Assembly (NCBI GenBank): GCA_026397725.1
Contig: JAPLUI010000392.1
Span: forward strand, 26,530 to 90,529
Direction: 5' to 3'
Source of the DNA: Verrucomicrobiota bacterium
Lineage (GTDB): Bacteria > Verrucomicrobiota > Verrucomicrobiia > Verrucomicrobiales > Akkermansiaceae
Length of the DNA stretch: 64,000 nt
Shown: positions 49,101 through 56,545 of the stretch, piece after piece
How the letters are laid out: every line of letters begins with the position of its first letter
Position numbering within the stretch: the stretch's first letter is position 1
Made by a program: the position numbers and the translations under genes
Notes under the pieces: generated by a model
What the model was told of the DNA's origin: nothing
What the model saw: the letters and a program-made list of their open reading frames with translations, nothing else
Databases searched by the model: none

Positions 49101-50228
49101 GGCTCCTTCATGCTCACCGAGATCGGCTTCGGGGACAATCGCATCGAGATTCCGGCGGGCCGTCAGCAATACGAGACGGTCATTCCGATGAGTTACGGCG
49201 GGGCGGACTTCGAGGTGCAGGTGCAGGCGGGACTCGACCCCGCCACGGGCCTGCTCACCGTGCGCTTCATGTCGATCGACCCGACCACCGGCCTGCCGCC
49301 GGCCAACTCCAACGCCGGCTTCCTGCCGCCCGAGGACGGCACCGGGCGCGGCATGGGCTTTGTGAAATACACGGTCATGGCCAAGTCCGGTCTGCCCACC
49401 GGCACCGAGCTGCGGAACATCGCCAACATCACCTTTGACTTCATCGAGACCATCGCCACCAACCAGGTCGATCCGCACGATCCGTCGCAGGGAACGGACC
49501 CCAACCTCGAGTGCCTGAGCCGGATCGATGCCGTCGCGCCGTCCACGAGTGTGGCCGTGCTGCCGGCCACCAGTCGGCCCATCTTCACCGTGAGCTGGGA
49601 CGGCACCGACGATGCCGGCGGCGCGGGATTGCGCGACTACACCGTCCTGGTATCGACCGACGGCGGCCCCTACGTCCCGTGGCTCACGAACACCACCGAC
49701 ACCAGCGCCATCTTCGTCGGCCGGCCTAGCCACAGCTACGCCTTCCACAGCATCGGCCATGACCACGTCGGCAACACCGAGGCCGCCCCAACGGCCGCCG
49801 ACACCACCGTCGCCACCCTACCCCATTCCTTCGACGAGTGGCGGCTGGCACGCTTCACCACAGCCGAACTGACGAACCCCGCCATCGGCGGTGAAGCCGC
49901 GGACCCCGACGGCGACGGCTATCCGAACCTCCTTGAATTCGCCCTGTGGCTCGACCCGCAGTCCGGCTCGATGGGCGGCCTGCCACAGGCCGGGACCGCC
50001 GACGGTTACCTGACCCTGACCTATCAAACCCCGGCGGACCCGTCCAGCTACGGCATCACCTACGAGGTGCAAGCCGCCGATGATCTCGCAGGCCCGTGGA
50101 GCAGTGCCGGGGTGGCACCATTGGACTCCGCCGAGCACGGCGATTACCGCAGCATCACCACGCGTGATGCCGTGCCCATGGCAGGACACCCGCATCGCTT
50201 CATGCGCGTGAAGGTGAACCTGCCGTGA
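40161..50228 (+). CDS. Giant RHS/YD-repeat surface protein, 3355 aa
   Basis: It has a signal peptide (RIAAILAALLAISASPAHG) and an autotransporter-associated strand repeat (GPGTLVLAGTNNTFSGATTV, about residue 139). Two paralogous beta-helix segments with Gly-rich stretches follow (about 440-655 and 815-1045). A PPC-like domain lies at about 1340-1450, an RHS entry region (GVPLGFSRFYPQSITKRHTL) near 1990, and many YD repeats (YDAAGRLERMTDENN type) run to about 2730. The RHS core reads MRARFYSSTIGRFESQDPLG (about 2760-2780). A variable 110-residue, AT-richer tip follows (about 2790-2905). Unusually, a conserved 450-residue tail comes after it (SAGSMDPNEKTGPAVYGPQ, then fibronectin-like and FMRVKVNLP). 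RHS proteins deliver toxins or mediate contact. Confidence 0.9.
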   Translation: MPALTPNNHLRHGACVRIAAILAALLAISASPAHGATQYAAGPFTWDDGTTANWGAVSGGPYDTVWTSGNDAVFEGTAGTVTVASATAHNLTFDTTGFALSSGTLTLTGTAPTIATGADISATIGSQISGTSGLAKHGPGTLVLAGTNNTFSGATTVNGGTLLLAGSLASPVTVNDGGTLVVPGTGSVATISVASGGRFDTDGGTYQLGSGRTLAAGRTSGVGTDVSGNLATGAGGVLQVGATAGTPATLNVFGNLALNGGTVKFDLSPDPASGNDTIHLTGTLDLSGPTVLTISPTAYILGPGVYPLIHADGGISGTLANVNAEGMFLGGQQTITLSTTTIPNTLTLDVSGSVLPVAIAANTTISPSDTSYENKDLVVSNATLTIQGNHSFGLIHLENGAVLSAEGGSLTVSGLLCNAGTVWLRNGTPLTVTTNIILADNSVLWCEGADRDGMVDGQWAGVGVTIEAANITVDATSRISADGLGYLGGGNNQPGRGIGGGQTDQRGGGYGGIGGCSQWGPGGVGGCVYGQVALPTDLGSGGAGVWQDEPHPPGGSGGGAISLRVGATLRLEGLISANGESSTTGRTGGGSGGGILIRTQELTGSGSISAKGGGGGGGGGRIAAFFQASSFTGMSYCSVRGGPGSSTGQPGTCGFFDTSVSNQHLHVVENFRIEAGQTQAYGALTMEDGATLRVEDTGVLTVGAFAFVPGGTFTLQGGVDLVLNNATTLVGATIHLEEGASLAMPNTEVLENCALTVNGSHLDVDHALTLRNTTFRLDGDSVFEVPGTFTITDGSQFTLVGGCTLGLTNQNLVVSNNSVLWCEGKNRSGMVNGRWAGMGVIIEAANITVDATSKISADGLGYQGGLNTTGNGPGGGVLHGNGGGAGHGGKGGASNYTGASGGPTYDSATLPLELGSGGGGGNSYSYINGGDGGGAIRLVVAGALNVDGIVSANGGAIPYAGGGSGGSILVETYNLLGNGGFSARGGGGGGWNGGNGGGGGGRVAVYYQSSSCTGIPNCSVAGGAFGGPAGYGGENGQPGTCGFFDTSIWGNHLHIYSRFAFEVGDTDRPALITVEPGGELALANGETWSLIDRLTMAPGSTFAVDRGSHLTTAGLARLENLNLAVRNGGVLDVVGDVTLGTGAHIAVSTGSTAQVSGLLHVGTDGVLDFQTGSSISITGGLLLEGSANMTFGGNVFCGETGYINMATGTRCAVKGNFTGSTRNSYNFAPSGSIIFNGAGTLTDPQLLEVMSADRGTAAPNFTRNFAFGAIEVTNGTCVKLVNQYANVPGATNEALYAQSLVVAAGSTLDLAGFQVYVRQAQLAGTVLNGTVTQIPDSGPIARNTGTPGSISLPGELDEWTFYGKTGETLTVAVNTGPLWPFAALAPQLGYAEVLVVGPTGQVIRTATSTAANQHVTITGLTLPTDGQYRVRVHAPPDHSGVVGNYTVAIWDTFTRTFPVFLNQQQAGTLPTPYSEDRWTFFASANQQIRLTQLSSWFTFSWAGVLRFDLLGPEGWTGFSISGLDTQSELITLPSSGTYTLVVRGVGGTGSVRYSFKIEQTTVIDLPPGTSFSGPLKTMLFKIHLDHSSPLRVSVRALLPSWAGSSLRLQFGQPPTRSRFDRYVFYSCVAVEWTGPNRPVSPPTPPPTQYSDQIVIPMAAAGDWYALVDSDASALFTISAAAGDVLIENISSSRIAGNVQMDLTLKGCGFKNPAQVTLISSGGAEYAASDISVVSSTQIAATFAPNSVPAGTYSVRVSTGATAQDTLSGVLEVISHGTPKLEASLAAPNPIRYRQATNATVDYGNTGNAAMPAPLLVVSAYQNGKQGALLTLDSSIAGQGFWTSAIPKGFSHSVQMLGCGNMPGLLQPGEWQRFQAYYAGWEEPWDLSYPDAQFVLGKLTEDNTEPIDWSSLKAEMRPSRLSDEAWDALWANFTTGVGSKWGDYVAMLNNNARYLGRIGLDVRDISELLRFEFLQANGLSPIRNLASSMDAAVDVPGVPLGFSRFYPQSITKRHTLGAFGYGWTHSWDMRLETAADGTITILGPGSAQRTFQPDVRGGWFADKGDYGILRAIGGGSYTLQEKGGVLTAFRSDGKLDYVVDTNGNRVTATYTGALLTRLTHSTGPWLQVDYNASDLVSQITDSVGRITGYTYDAPGTHLQSVQAPDGGVVAYQYLPAGNVQSGHALTEIAYPGGSHRYFTYDAAGRLGSSARDDDKEHVSFAYDTAGRVTATDALGASTRFYFDHLGRLARTEDPLGRLVDFEFDINHNLTALIGPEGHTYDYAYDSTGNLTKMTDPLRDETKFTYTNPYKRLNLLTDANGHSTRHESDTAGNLAGIVMSDGSYEKWSYNSQGLPTVWRNRRGQQVKLDWDTNGRLIRKTYPDGTKSEYSYDTRGNLLSAANPSGTTGYTYNSRDELTQVAYPGGKWLRFTYDDAGRRSTSLDQLGHKLIYAYDAAGRLERMTDENNAAVVEYVYDNAGRVSRKTLGNGTYTTNTYDLAGQLLELTNHAADASVLSFFHYTYDGRGRRATMETHYGTWTYGYDDVGQLTLAVLVSTDSAIPSQDLTYTYDALGNRLRTVENGVTKTYTVNALNQYTQVGDTAYEFDADGNLVRETSPSGTTVYTYNFENRLIAVTKGGKTWQYAYDGLGNRIAVTEDGVTTKYVVDPAGLGNVVGEYDASGNLAAHYDHDFGLLSRTDGSGNQATYTFDAIGNVQQMVTSGGTVANEYAYAPFGTELLKDETVANPFQFIGQLGVMHEENGSEFMRARFYSSTIGRFESQDPLGILSGDINAYTYCNNDCLSCFDPVGLSAFSGDFLNSTIAPELWDRFFDWLRFQYYKHGYGLAGGGNVIGRILGGKGFPRVPLGPWTNAYAIYQAGKLGWDIGTKIEPEVNKGMEDIFYFMFTGHLPPDVPTTVIDKKDVRSAGSMDPNEKTGPAVYGPQAFVSVNAVLPYRIDFENDRTATAPAQTVFVTDQLSANFEWGSFMLTEIGFGDNRIEIPAGRQQYETVIPMSYGGADFEVQVQAGLDPATGLLTVRFMSIDPTTGLPPANSNAGFLPPEDGTGRGMGFVKYTVMAKSGLPTGTELRNIANITFDFIETIATNQVDPHDPSQGTDPNLECLSRIDAVAPSTSVAVLPATSRPIFTVSWDGTDDAGGAGLRDYTVLVSTDGGPYVPWLTNTTDTSAIFVGRPSHSYAFHSIGHDHVGNTEAAPTAADTTVATLPHSFDEWRLARFTTAELTNPAIGGEAADPDGDGYPNLLEFALWLDPQSGSMGGLPQAGTADGYLTLTYQTPADPSSYGITYEVQAADDLAGPWSSAGVAPLDSAEHGDYRSITTRDAVPMAGHPHRFMRVKVNLP

Positions 50229-50256
50229 TGGCGAGGAAGCGGTGATCGGCCAACTC

Positions 50257-50400
50257 AGTAAAATGATGGAAGAAAAGATCAGAATTCCCGATCACGGGAG
50301 CACAATTCCAGTTCTTCATGATTTTACCCTATCATGATTTGACCAAATTGATTCCATGCTAACATGCAGATTTTGTAGGGTTTATTTCCTTACGGGGCCT
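50257..50400 (-). repeat. 144-bp long inverted repeat, right copy
   Basis: Inverted partner of 38658-38801, with the same length and the same internal hairpin. Its outer edge touches the stop codon of the sugar isomerase gene. It may also act as a terminator for one or both converging genes. Confidence 0.85.
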
Positions 50401-51296
50401 CAGGCCAATTCCCACTGTTCGCGCAGGAGTTTGGCGGCGGCGGGAACGGCCTGCAGGCGGTCGCCCTTGCAGCCGCATTCCAGACTGATGTAATTCTGAT
50501 AGCCGATGTATTTCAGGCCCTTCATGCCATCCACATAGTTGTCCCCCTCATCCTCACCGGGCAGCTTGCGATCCTTGCGGCTGGCGCAATGGACATGTTG
50601 CAGATACTTGCCGGCGGCAATGAAGGCGGCATAGTCGCTGGTTTCCTCCCAGGTCATGTGCCAGAAATCCCCCATCATCCCGACTCCGGGGTGCTTCGCA
50701 TCGCGGCAGATTGCGGCCGCATCCGCCAACTGCCGCAGGAAATGGCACTCGGCGCGGTTGAGCGGTTCTAACAAAATCCTGGTGCCGGCCTGCTGCGCGT
50801 GCTCGCCGAGTTCCGGCAGCAGCTTGACCAGCAATTCGCGGGACTCCTGATGGCCGAGCTTGGTCTGATTGTTGAAGGCAGGCACGACGATCATGCCGAC
50901 CGAGCCGAGCGCCCCGGCGGCAGTTAGAACCTCCTTGATGGTCTCCATCGCCTTCTTCCGCTCGGGTTCCGAGTCGGAGATGAGGACGCCTTGAAATCCG
51001 GCGCAGACGGCACTGACCTTGAGTTTGCGGCCTTGCAGCGCCTTCTGGAATTCCGCAACGCGGTCAGGCAGGCCGCGTCCGCCGGGCTCGATGGCATCGA
51101 AGCCGTTGGCCTCCAGGAAGTCCAGCTTCTCGGTCAGTGATTTGCCGGGGGCGACACCCTCCTGACAGGACAGGCGCAACACGGCCTTGGGGGTGGGTAC
51201 CGGGGCGGGTGCCGCTTGCAACACGGAAGCGGGCAGGGCGGCGGCCGCCGTACCGAGGGACGACAGCGCGAGGAATTTACGGCGTGAGGTTGTCAT
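50400..51296 (-). CDS. Tat-exported sugar phosphate isomerase/epimerase family protein
   Basis: This protein has 298 residues from ATG 51296. The N-terminus is a twin-arginine signal (TTSRRKFLALSSLG). The mature part is an AP-endonuclease-2-type TIM barrel (LDFLEANGFDAIEPGGRGLP, VSAVCAGFQGVLISDSEPE, GTRILLEPLNRAECHFLRQL, GMMGDFWHMTWEETSDYAAF, YIGYQNYISLECGCKGD). Glu in LLEPLN, Asp/His in GDFWHM, His in HVHCAS and Glu in SLECG are positioned as metal ligands. The substrate is unknown, perhaps a sugar from polysaccharide breakdown. Confidence 0.85.
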   Translation of the reverse strand: MTTSRRKFLALSSLGTAAAALPASVLQAAPAPVPTPKAVLRLSCQEGVAPGKSLTEKLDFLEANGFDAIEPGGRGLPDRVAEFQKALQGRKLKVSAVCAGFQGVLISDSEPERKKAMETIKEVLTAAGALGSVGMIVVPAFNNQTKLGHQESRELLVKLLPELGEHAQQAGTRILLEPLNRAECHFLRQLADAAAICRDAKHPGVGMMGDFWHMTWEETSDYAAFIAAGKYLQHVHCASRKDRKLPGEDEGDNYVDGMKGLKYIGYQNYISLECGCKGDRLQAVPAAAKLLREQWELA

Positions 51297-51339
51297 GATT
51301 TGATTTGTTTGATTTGGTATGTTAGAGGAGCATCGGGCT

Positions 51340-51525
51340 TCAACCACGGACATGCAGATGGCAGGCGTCAAGGAAGTCCTTGAGTGCCCCGTTGCCGCAG
51401 CCGCCGCCACCGATCAAGCCGACTTTGATTTTCCCGGTCTCTCCCGTGAGGTTCACGGCACCGAGTGGTCCGGCGGCCAGGCTGGAGGTTCCGATCAATG
51501 AGTGGCGATTGACAACGGCGTTCAT
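51340..51525 (-). pseudogene. Remnant of a Gfo/Idh/MocA oxidoreductase
   Basis: A 61-residue frame has a Tat-like or lipid-type leader (NRHSLIGTSSLAAGPLGAVN) and the start of a Rossmann fold (KIKVGLIGGGGCGNGALKDF). It stops soon after (DACHLHVRG). Intact members have about 400 residues. It lies just upstream of the isomerase on the same strand, where such oxidoreductases are often found. Confidence 0.75.
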
Positions 51526-51682
51526 GGTTTGCAGGGTCGGTGATGAATGGGTTCTCCGCCTCTGGGAATCGCGGCTTGAACCGCAGGAAATACCCCACGC
51601 CTCCCGCGCATCTTTCATGGCCCGGAAGAATTTGCGGAAATCTGAAAAATTTCCCGCAGCCTGCGCGTAATGCGGCCGATCC

Positions 51683-53077
51683 ATGCACTTCCCAAAATCT
51701 TCCCCGCTGTGGCTCCTCTTGTTGCTAGCTCCGCTGGCAGCCGCGGAGAAAAACATCCTTTTCATTGCCGGACCCAAGAGCCATGACGCCGGCCAGCACG
51801 AACACCCGGCCTCGTGCGAGTTGCTCGCCAAGCATCTTGCCTCCAGCGGCCTCGACCTCAAGGTGGAGGTCAGCAATGGTTGGCCGCAAGACGCCGCCAA
51901 GGTGCTCGCCGCCGATACCATCGTGATCTATGGCGATGGCATGGGCCAACAGCCCGCCAACGGACACCTCCCCGAACTGCGCCAACACTTCGCGGCGGGC
52001 AAAGGCCTCGTCGTCCTGCACTGGGCCCTCGAACCAGGGGATCCGGCACTGGCCAAGTTGTTAGACGAGGCGCTCGGCGGCCGCTTTGAAATGGAGTGGT
52101 CGGTCAATCCGATTTGGAAAATGACCAGCCCGATCATTGCCAAGCATCCGGTCACCCGTGGCGTTGCGCCGTTTGAGGTGGAGGACGAGTTCTACTATCA
52201 TCTGCGTTTTCGCGACAACATCACGCCGCTGCTGCAAGCACTGCCACCCGTGGATTCCCTGGGCGCGGACGGACCCCGCTCGGGCAATCCCGCCGTGCGC
52301 AAGGCGCTTGCCGACAAGGTCCCGCAGACCCTCGCCTGGGTGGTCGAGAATCCCAACCAGGCACGCGGCTTCGGCTTCACGGGCGGGCATTATTTCCGCC
52401 TGTGGGCGCTCAAGGACTTCCGCCAACTCGTGCTCAACGGCATCGTCTGGAGCGCCGGGCTGGAGATCCCGCCGCAAGGTGTGGCTGGCAAGGTCGCCGC
52501 CACTCCGGCATACCAAACCATCGACGAGGCCATCGCCCATGGCGATCTGGAGGACGTGCGCCTCCACCTCGCCGCCAATCCGCCCAGCCTGCACCAAGGC
52601 AGCGACAAAACCCGCTCGCCCCTGGCCCAGGCCGTCCTGCGCAACAAGACCGAAATCGCCCTGTTGTTGTTAGAATCCGGGGCCAAGTCCGACCGCCGGG
52701 ATGCCTCGCAACGGACCGTCCTGCACCTTGCCGTGGAACGCGCCAATCTGGTGCTGGTGAACGCCCTGATGAAGTCGGGGGCCAAGCCCGATCTGCGCGA
52801 CAAGGATGGCTGGACGCCGCTGCACCATGCGGCGGCCAAGAATCAACTGGAGATCGCCAAAGCCCTTCTCAATGGCGGGGCGAACCCGATGACCCTGAGC
52901 GAACTCGGCGGCACCCCCTTGCATGAAGCCGCCGCCAGCGGCGGCGCGGAAATGGTCCAACTGCTGCTCGATCACAAGGTCGATCCCACCGTGAAATCCA
53001 CCCAAGGGGTCACCGCGCTCGACATCGCCAAAAAATACAACAACCAGTCGGCCGTCGGGATTTTATCCAAGTTGTGA
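51683..53077 (+). CDS. ThuA-like domain fused to ankyrin repeats
   Basis: This 464-residue protein has a signal peptide (PLWLLLLLAPLAAAEK). A ThuA/glutamine-amidotransferase-like domain covers residues about 22-275 (ILFIAGPKSHDAGQHEHPAS, GKGLVVLHWALEPG, TGGHYFRLWALKDFRQLVLN). Four to five ankyrin repeats follow at about 290-464 (RTVLHLAVERANLVLVNALM, DGWTPLHHAAAKNQLEIAKA, GGTPLHEAAASGGAEMVQLL). ThuA proteins are linked to sugar use. The ankyrin part suggests a protein partner outside the cytoplasm. It is followed directly by the transpeptidase gene. Confidence 0.85.
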   Translation: MHFPKSSPLWLLLLLAPLAAAEKNILFIAGPKSHDAGQHEHPASCELLAKHLASSGLDLKVEVSNGWPQDAAKVLAADTIVIYGDGMGQQPANGHLPELRQHFAAGKGLVVLHWALEPGDPALAKLLDEALGGRFEMEWSVNPIWKMTSPIIAKHPVTRGVAPFEVEDEFYYHLRFRDNITPLLQALPPVDSLGADGPRSGNPAVRKALADKVPQTLAWVVENPNQARGFGFTGGHYFRLWALKDFRQLVLNGIVWSAGLEIPPQGVAGKVAATPAYQTIDEAIAHGDLEDVRLHLAANPPSLHQGSDKTRSPLAQAVLRNKTEIALLLLESGAKSDRRDASQRTVLHLAVERANLVLVNALMKSGAKPDLRDKDGWTPLHHAAAKNQLEIAKALLNGGANPMTLSELGGTPLHEAAASGGAEMVQLLLDHKVDPTVKSTQGVTALDIAKKYNNQSAVGILSKL

Positions 53078-53082
53078 CGGCC

Positions 53083-53619
53083 ATGCGCTGGATGCTCACA
53101 CTCGCGGTGCTGGCGGTGCTGGCGGGGTTGCAGGTTGCCGCGACGGCGTTGGAGTTGCGCAAGCCGCGCATTGAGGTGTACAAGGCCAAGCGCGAATTGC
53201 GGCTGTTTGATGATGCCACGCTGGTGAAAACCTATCCGGTGGCACTCGGCAGCAACCCGGTGCCCCCCAAGGAGCGCCAGGGCGACCGTGCGACCCCGGA
53301 AGGCACTTACACGATTTGTCAGAAGAATCCGCGGAGCCAGTACCATCTGTCGTTAGGCATCAGCTACCCCGGGCGGCACGATGCCGAGCGCGGTTTCAAA
53401 GCGAAGCTGATTTCCGCGGCGGAGCGCCAGGCGATCCTGGCGGCCGCTGCGCGGGGCAAGGCCCCACCCTGGAACACCCGGTTGGGAGGTGAGGTGTTTG
53501 TTCACGGCAACGGCTCCAAACCCGATTGGACCTGGGGCTGCATCGCCCTCGATGACAAGGACATCGAGGAACTCTACCACGCAGTGCCCATCGGCACCGC
53601 GATCACGATTCATCCGTGA
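53083..53619 (+). CDS. YkuD-type L,D-transpeptidase
   Basis: This protein has 178 residues from ATG 53083; GTG 53074 overlaps the previous stop and is possible. It has a signal-anchor (MLTLAVLAVLAGLQVAAT) and a YkuD domain with LGSNPVPPKERQGDRATPEG. The active site reads VHGNGSKPDWTWGCIALDDK, with His and the catalytic Cys in the WTxGCIA form. It would crosslink peptidoglycan or attach proteins. It is probably cotranscribed with the ThuA-ankyrin gene, with a gap of 5 bp. Confidence 0.88.
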   Translation: MRWMLTLAVLAVLAGLQVAATALELRKPRIEVYKAKRELRLFDDATLVKTYPVALGSNPVPPKERQGDRATPEGTYTICQKNPRSQYHLSLGISYPGRHDAERGFKAKLISAAERQAILAAAARGKAPPWNTRLGGEVFVHGNGSKPDWTWGCIALDDKDIEELYHAVPIGTAITIHP

Positions 53620-53749
53620 AACCCCGGCCCCCATGCCGGAATCCGGCTGGTCGGGCCTGGCTGCCACCGCCGGGACCGGCGCAACGCGCAAGGCCAGATC
53701 CTTCCCGGCGGACGTGCCAGGGTCTCTATCAGTGGCACCCGCCGGGGCG

Positions 53750-53942
53750 TGCGCGTCAAGTTAAGGACCTGACGCCTTGTACCCATAAGTTCCTCGCGAA
53801 TTTCTGTATCAACCTCGTCACAATCTCCACCCTAAGTGGACATCCTGAGGTCCGATCGGACCTCAGGATGTCCACTTAGGGCCTGCTGTTGCGGGGCACT
53901 GTCGGTAACAGGGATCACATTTCCCGTAACTTGACGCGCATG
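53750..53942. mobile_element. MITE-like element 2 with perfect central palindrome
   Basis: TGCGCGTCAAGTTAAGG (53750-53766) is inverted at 53924-53940 with one mismatch. CCGCCGGGGCG flanks the element directly at 53739-53749 and 53943-53953, a candidate 11-bp target duplication. The centre holds the 52-bp palindrome. No transposase is encoded. Confidence 0.7.
53830..53881. repeat. Perfect 52-bp palindrome
   Basis: The 26-nt arms, CCCTAAGTGGACATCCTGAG and six more bases, are mirrored without mismatch or loop; the centre is TCCGA|TCGGA. It would extrude as a cruciform. Confidence 0.95.
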
Positions 53943-54468
53943 CCGCCGGGGCGGGGAGCGTCGGCATCCTGCCGGCTGGGTTCGGCCTCTGGCCGACCCC
54001 CGCGACCTCACGCGCAGCGCCACTCTCACGAACAGCCAAAGCCCGGAACCCTCGCCACGGCGGGGCGTGGCGGCCACGCCCACATGACGCCAGCGACCTG
54101 CACCGCGCATGAAACAGCAGCGAAAGCGGGGCGCGGAGACCGTTAGCAAGGGGGGGCGGGAAAAGCTGCCAAAGAATTCCCATAAGATTGCTTGGCATTG
54201 CAGCACGGATGGGTATGCTCAGCGGCAAGCAAGCTGTGCCATGTTCCATGAATCTCGCTTCAAACTCCCTTCCCCTTCGGAACTCCACTGATCGGTGCCC
54301 CGCAACTGTGGGCCTCCGTCGAGGTTCCCATGGATTCTCCCCGCTATCCCTTAGCCCCCCGTACTCCCGCGCTCCAACCCGCCCCTTGGCGGCCTCATTC
54401 GCGGACCCCCCAAGGGCAATTTTGCCAGCCCCTGAATTCAACCTTGACCTGCCAACCGGGAGATGCTC

Positions 54469-56460
54469 ATGGATGCTCTGATGGAGCCGGATTCCGGCAC
54501 CAATGAGGCCGGACAAATTGCCAAACCCACCCCCTTGGGTGACCTTGCCGGGTTGGAATCGTTCCTTACGGGAAAACGCTACAAAGCGTTCGGAATCGAA
54601 TACAAGCATTTGAAGCCAGCCACCGGCGGGGACCTCTATCTCACGGGTTTCGGCGCTGCCGTGCTGCGCTGCCTGCTGCCCGAGAATTGGTACGAAAACG
54701 AATACTTTTTTCGCCACGGAACGAAGTTGTTAGGCACCAGTTCGGTTTACCGGGTCACCACCAAACCGGTGTTTGGAAGGACGCTCGAGGTGGTCATCAA
54801 ATTCTGCCGCATCGGCGAGGATGTGAACCCGCTGTTAACCAGCAGGTCCAAGTTCATTTCCGACGATGATTTTGCCAGCGCGCGCTGGAACGGGCCCTTC
54901 GAGGAGTTTGGCAAGCTATTGGAACTTAGGAAAGGCGTGTTCGGGCCCCATCAGAGGTTCTTGACGCAACGGCCGCTCGGCATTTTTGTCCCCGCCCAGG
55001 TCTGCGCCGACTGGGAGCTGGGCCGCAGCCCGGACAGCTTCAGGATCAGCAAGTCGGTCATGGATAAAGACCCCACGCTCACCGAGGAGCATGATCCGGT
55101 TGAGTTGGATATACGCCGCCAGTATATCATGATTTATTCGTGGGTCAAAGGCCTCGGCTTGGACGATCTCGTGAAACAAGGCGTGCTCAGCCAGGACACC
55201 TGCAATGCCATCACGGAGCAGGCATACTTCGAGGACCTGATCCCCAACGGGTTCAAGGTGCTGGATACGAAACCCGCGCATATCATTCTCAGGGTTGACA
55301 AGAAGGGCGAATTGGTGAGGAAAAACGGGCAGTATCCATACGCCCTCATCGACTACGAACTCCTGAGGCGAACCTCCGAGCATGAAAGGTACTTTGGCTT
55401 TTCACGGCGGCGTCAGTACTGGCAGCATATTTACGAGCGCTTCGAGGATGCCAATTTCAAGACGATGCCCAGTGAACTCAGAAGCACGACAGTCAATGGC
55501 GTGCCCTATGTTTTTGGGGCCACCCCGAACGGCGGCAAGCTCTGGGTGGTCGGCAACAATCACAAGCTCTTTGACTTTTTCCTGCCCGAAAAATGGCGGG
55601 CACGCGACCGGATTCGTTTGTCATCCAAGAACGAAGCCTACCATTCCGTCACTCCGGATGGGATTCATTTGGTTTACAAGCGGTCCCGGATTGGAATTCT
55701 CCCCGAGAGCAACCCGCTTGATGAGGCTCCTTCGCCCATCGTGCAGCACGGGTATAATTCTCCCTTTGAAGAAGTGTCCATTGCCGAGGACTTGATCCGC
55801 AACGGGATCTGTGCCATCCATCCGCGGGCCATTTACCGGACCTGCCAGCGCTCCAGGATGGTCCGCTTCAACCTCGATCCGCGCCGGTATGAAGCCACCA
55901 CGCATCTGCTGACTCCCGAGGAACACCCGGAACAGATTCTCTCCGACCATCATGATTACTATGTGCTATGGGGCTGCTGGCGGGGCATTGATCCCGAACG
56001 AGGTTATCTCCCCGGCAATCAGCACTGGGGCCTGACCACAATCAATCAGGCCTTGAACGACGAACTCATCAACACGACTGAAGCGGCCGAAATCATGCAG
56101 CGCACGCTGGCCAGGCTGGAGAAACTGCATCTTGTGAACCTGTTCATCGGGAAATACGATTTCCTGTTGTCCTTCAACGATGACATGCAAACCCTGCAGA
56201 AGGAGCCCACCAACGAGTATAAGATTACCATCGCCATGGATGCCTGCCAAGCCTACCAGCGCAAACTCCTGAACGACATCCAATACCGGGCCATCCTCCG
56301 GGAAACCGCTGCCGATCTCGCGAATGCGGGATATGCAATGCTTAATCTGGCGGGAGATCATCTGCTCATCTCCGCTACGCCCGAAGGCGCGCTCATGTAC
56401 GATGAGACCGGCAGGATCCAACGCTCCATCTGTAACTTTGACTTGATTCGGAAACTTTAG
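54469..56460 (+). CDS. Large protein with tandem kinase-like folds (unknown family)
   Basis: This protein has 663 residues. ATG 54469 has GGGAG at a 6-nt spacing. Near residue 85 a glycine loop (GTKLLGTSSVYRV) is followed by LEVVIKF, like the N-lobe and Lys of a protein kinase. Residues about 261-300 hold KVLDTKPAHIIL and YALIDYELL, which resemble the catalytic loop and DFG segment with altered residues. A second, weaker copy starts near 340 (GGKLWVVGNN, DGIHLVYKRSRIG). I infer two kinase-like (perhaps pseudokinase) lobes. It has no membrane segment. It precedes the ABC-2 cluster by 85 bp. Confidence 0.55.
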   Translation: MDALMEPDSGTNEAGQIAKPTPLGDLAGLESFLTGKRYKAFGIEYKHLKPATGGDLYLTGFGAAVLRCLLPENWYENEYFFRHGTKLLGTSSVYRVTTKPVFGRTLEVVIKFCRIGEDVNPLLTSRSKFISDDDFASARWNGPFEEFGKLLELRKGVFGPHQRFLTQRPLGIFVPAQVCADWELGRSPDSFRISKSVMDKDPTLTEEHDPVELDIRRQYIMIYSWVKGLGLDDLVKQGVLSQDTCNAITEQAYFEDLIPNGFKVLDTKPAHIILRVDKKGELVRKNGQYPYALIDYELLRRTSEHERYFGFSRRRQYWQHIYERFEDANFKTMPSELRSTTVNGVPYVFGATPNGGKLWVVGNNHKLFDFFLPEKWRARDRIRLSSKNEAYHSVTPDGIHLVYKRSRIGILPESNPLDEAPSPIVQHGYNSPFEEVSIAEDLIRNGICAIHPRAIYRTCQRSRMVRFNLDPRRYEATTHLLTPEEHPEQILSDHHDYYVLWGCWRGIDPERGYLPGNQHWGLTTINQALNDELINTTEAAEIMQRTLARLEKLHLVNLFIGKYDFLLSFNDDMQTLQKEPTNEYKITIAMDACQAYQRKLLNDIQYRAILRETAADLANAGYAMLNLAGDHLLISATPEGALMYDETGRIQRSICNFDLIRKL

Positions 56461-56545
56461 GCCCGCGTTTTTCACCAGCCGTCCGGCCGTCCTTTTGCCT
56501 TTGCACCAATGCTGAAATGCCCTACAACGACCTCCCACCGCCGCC

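Larger units (their letters stand above)
53620..54468. other. Intergenic region with MITE-like element 2
   Basis: No gene is supported. After the MITE, the sequence from about 53950 to 54450 has no protein-like frame. Confidence 0.55.

Noticed and set aside
53863..54717. A 284-codon minus frame
   Set aside because: Runs through the MITE and the antisense of the next gene; no coherent domain.
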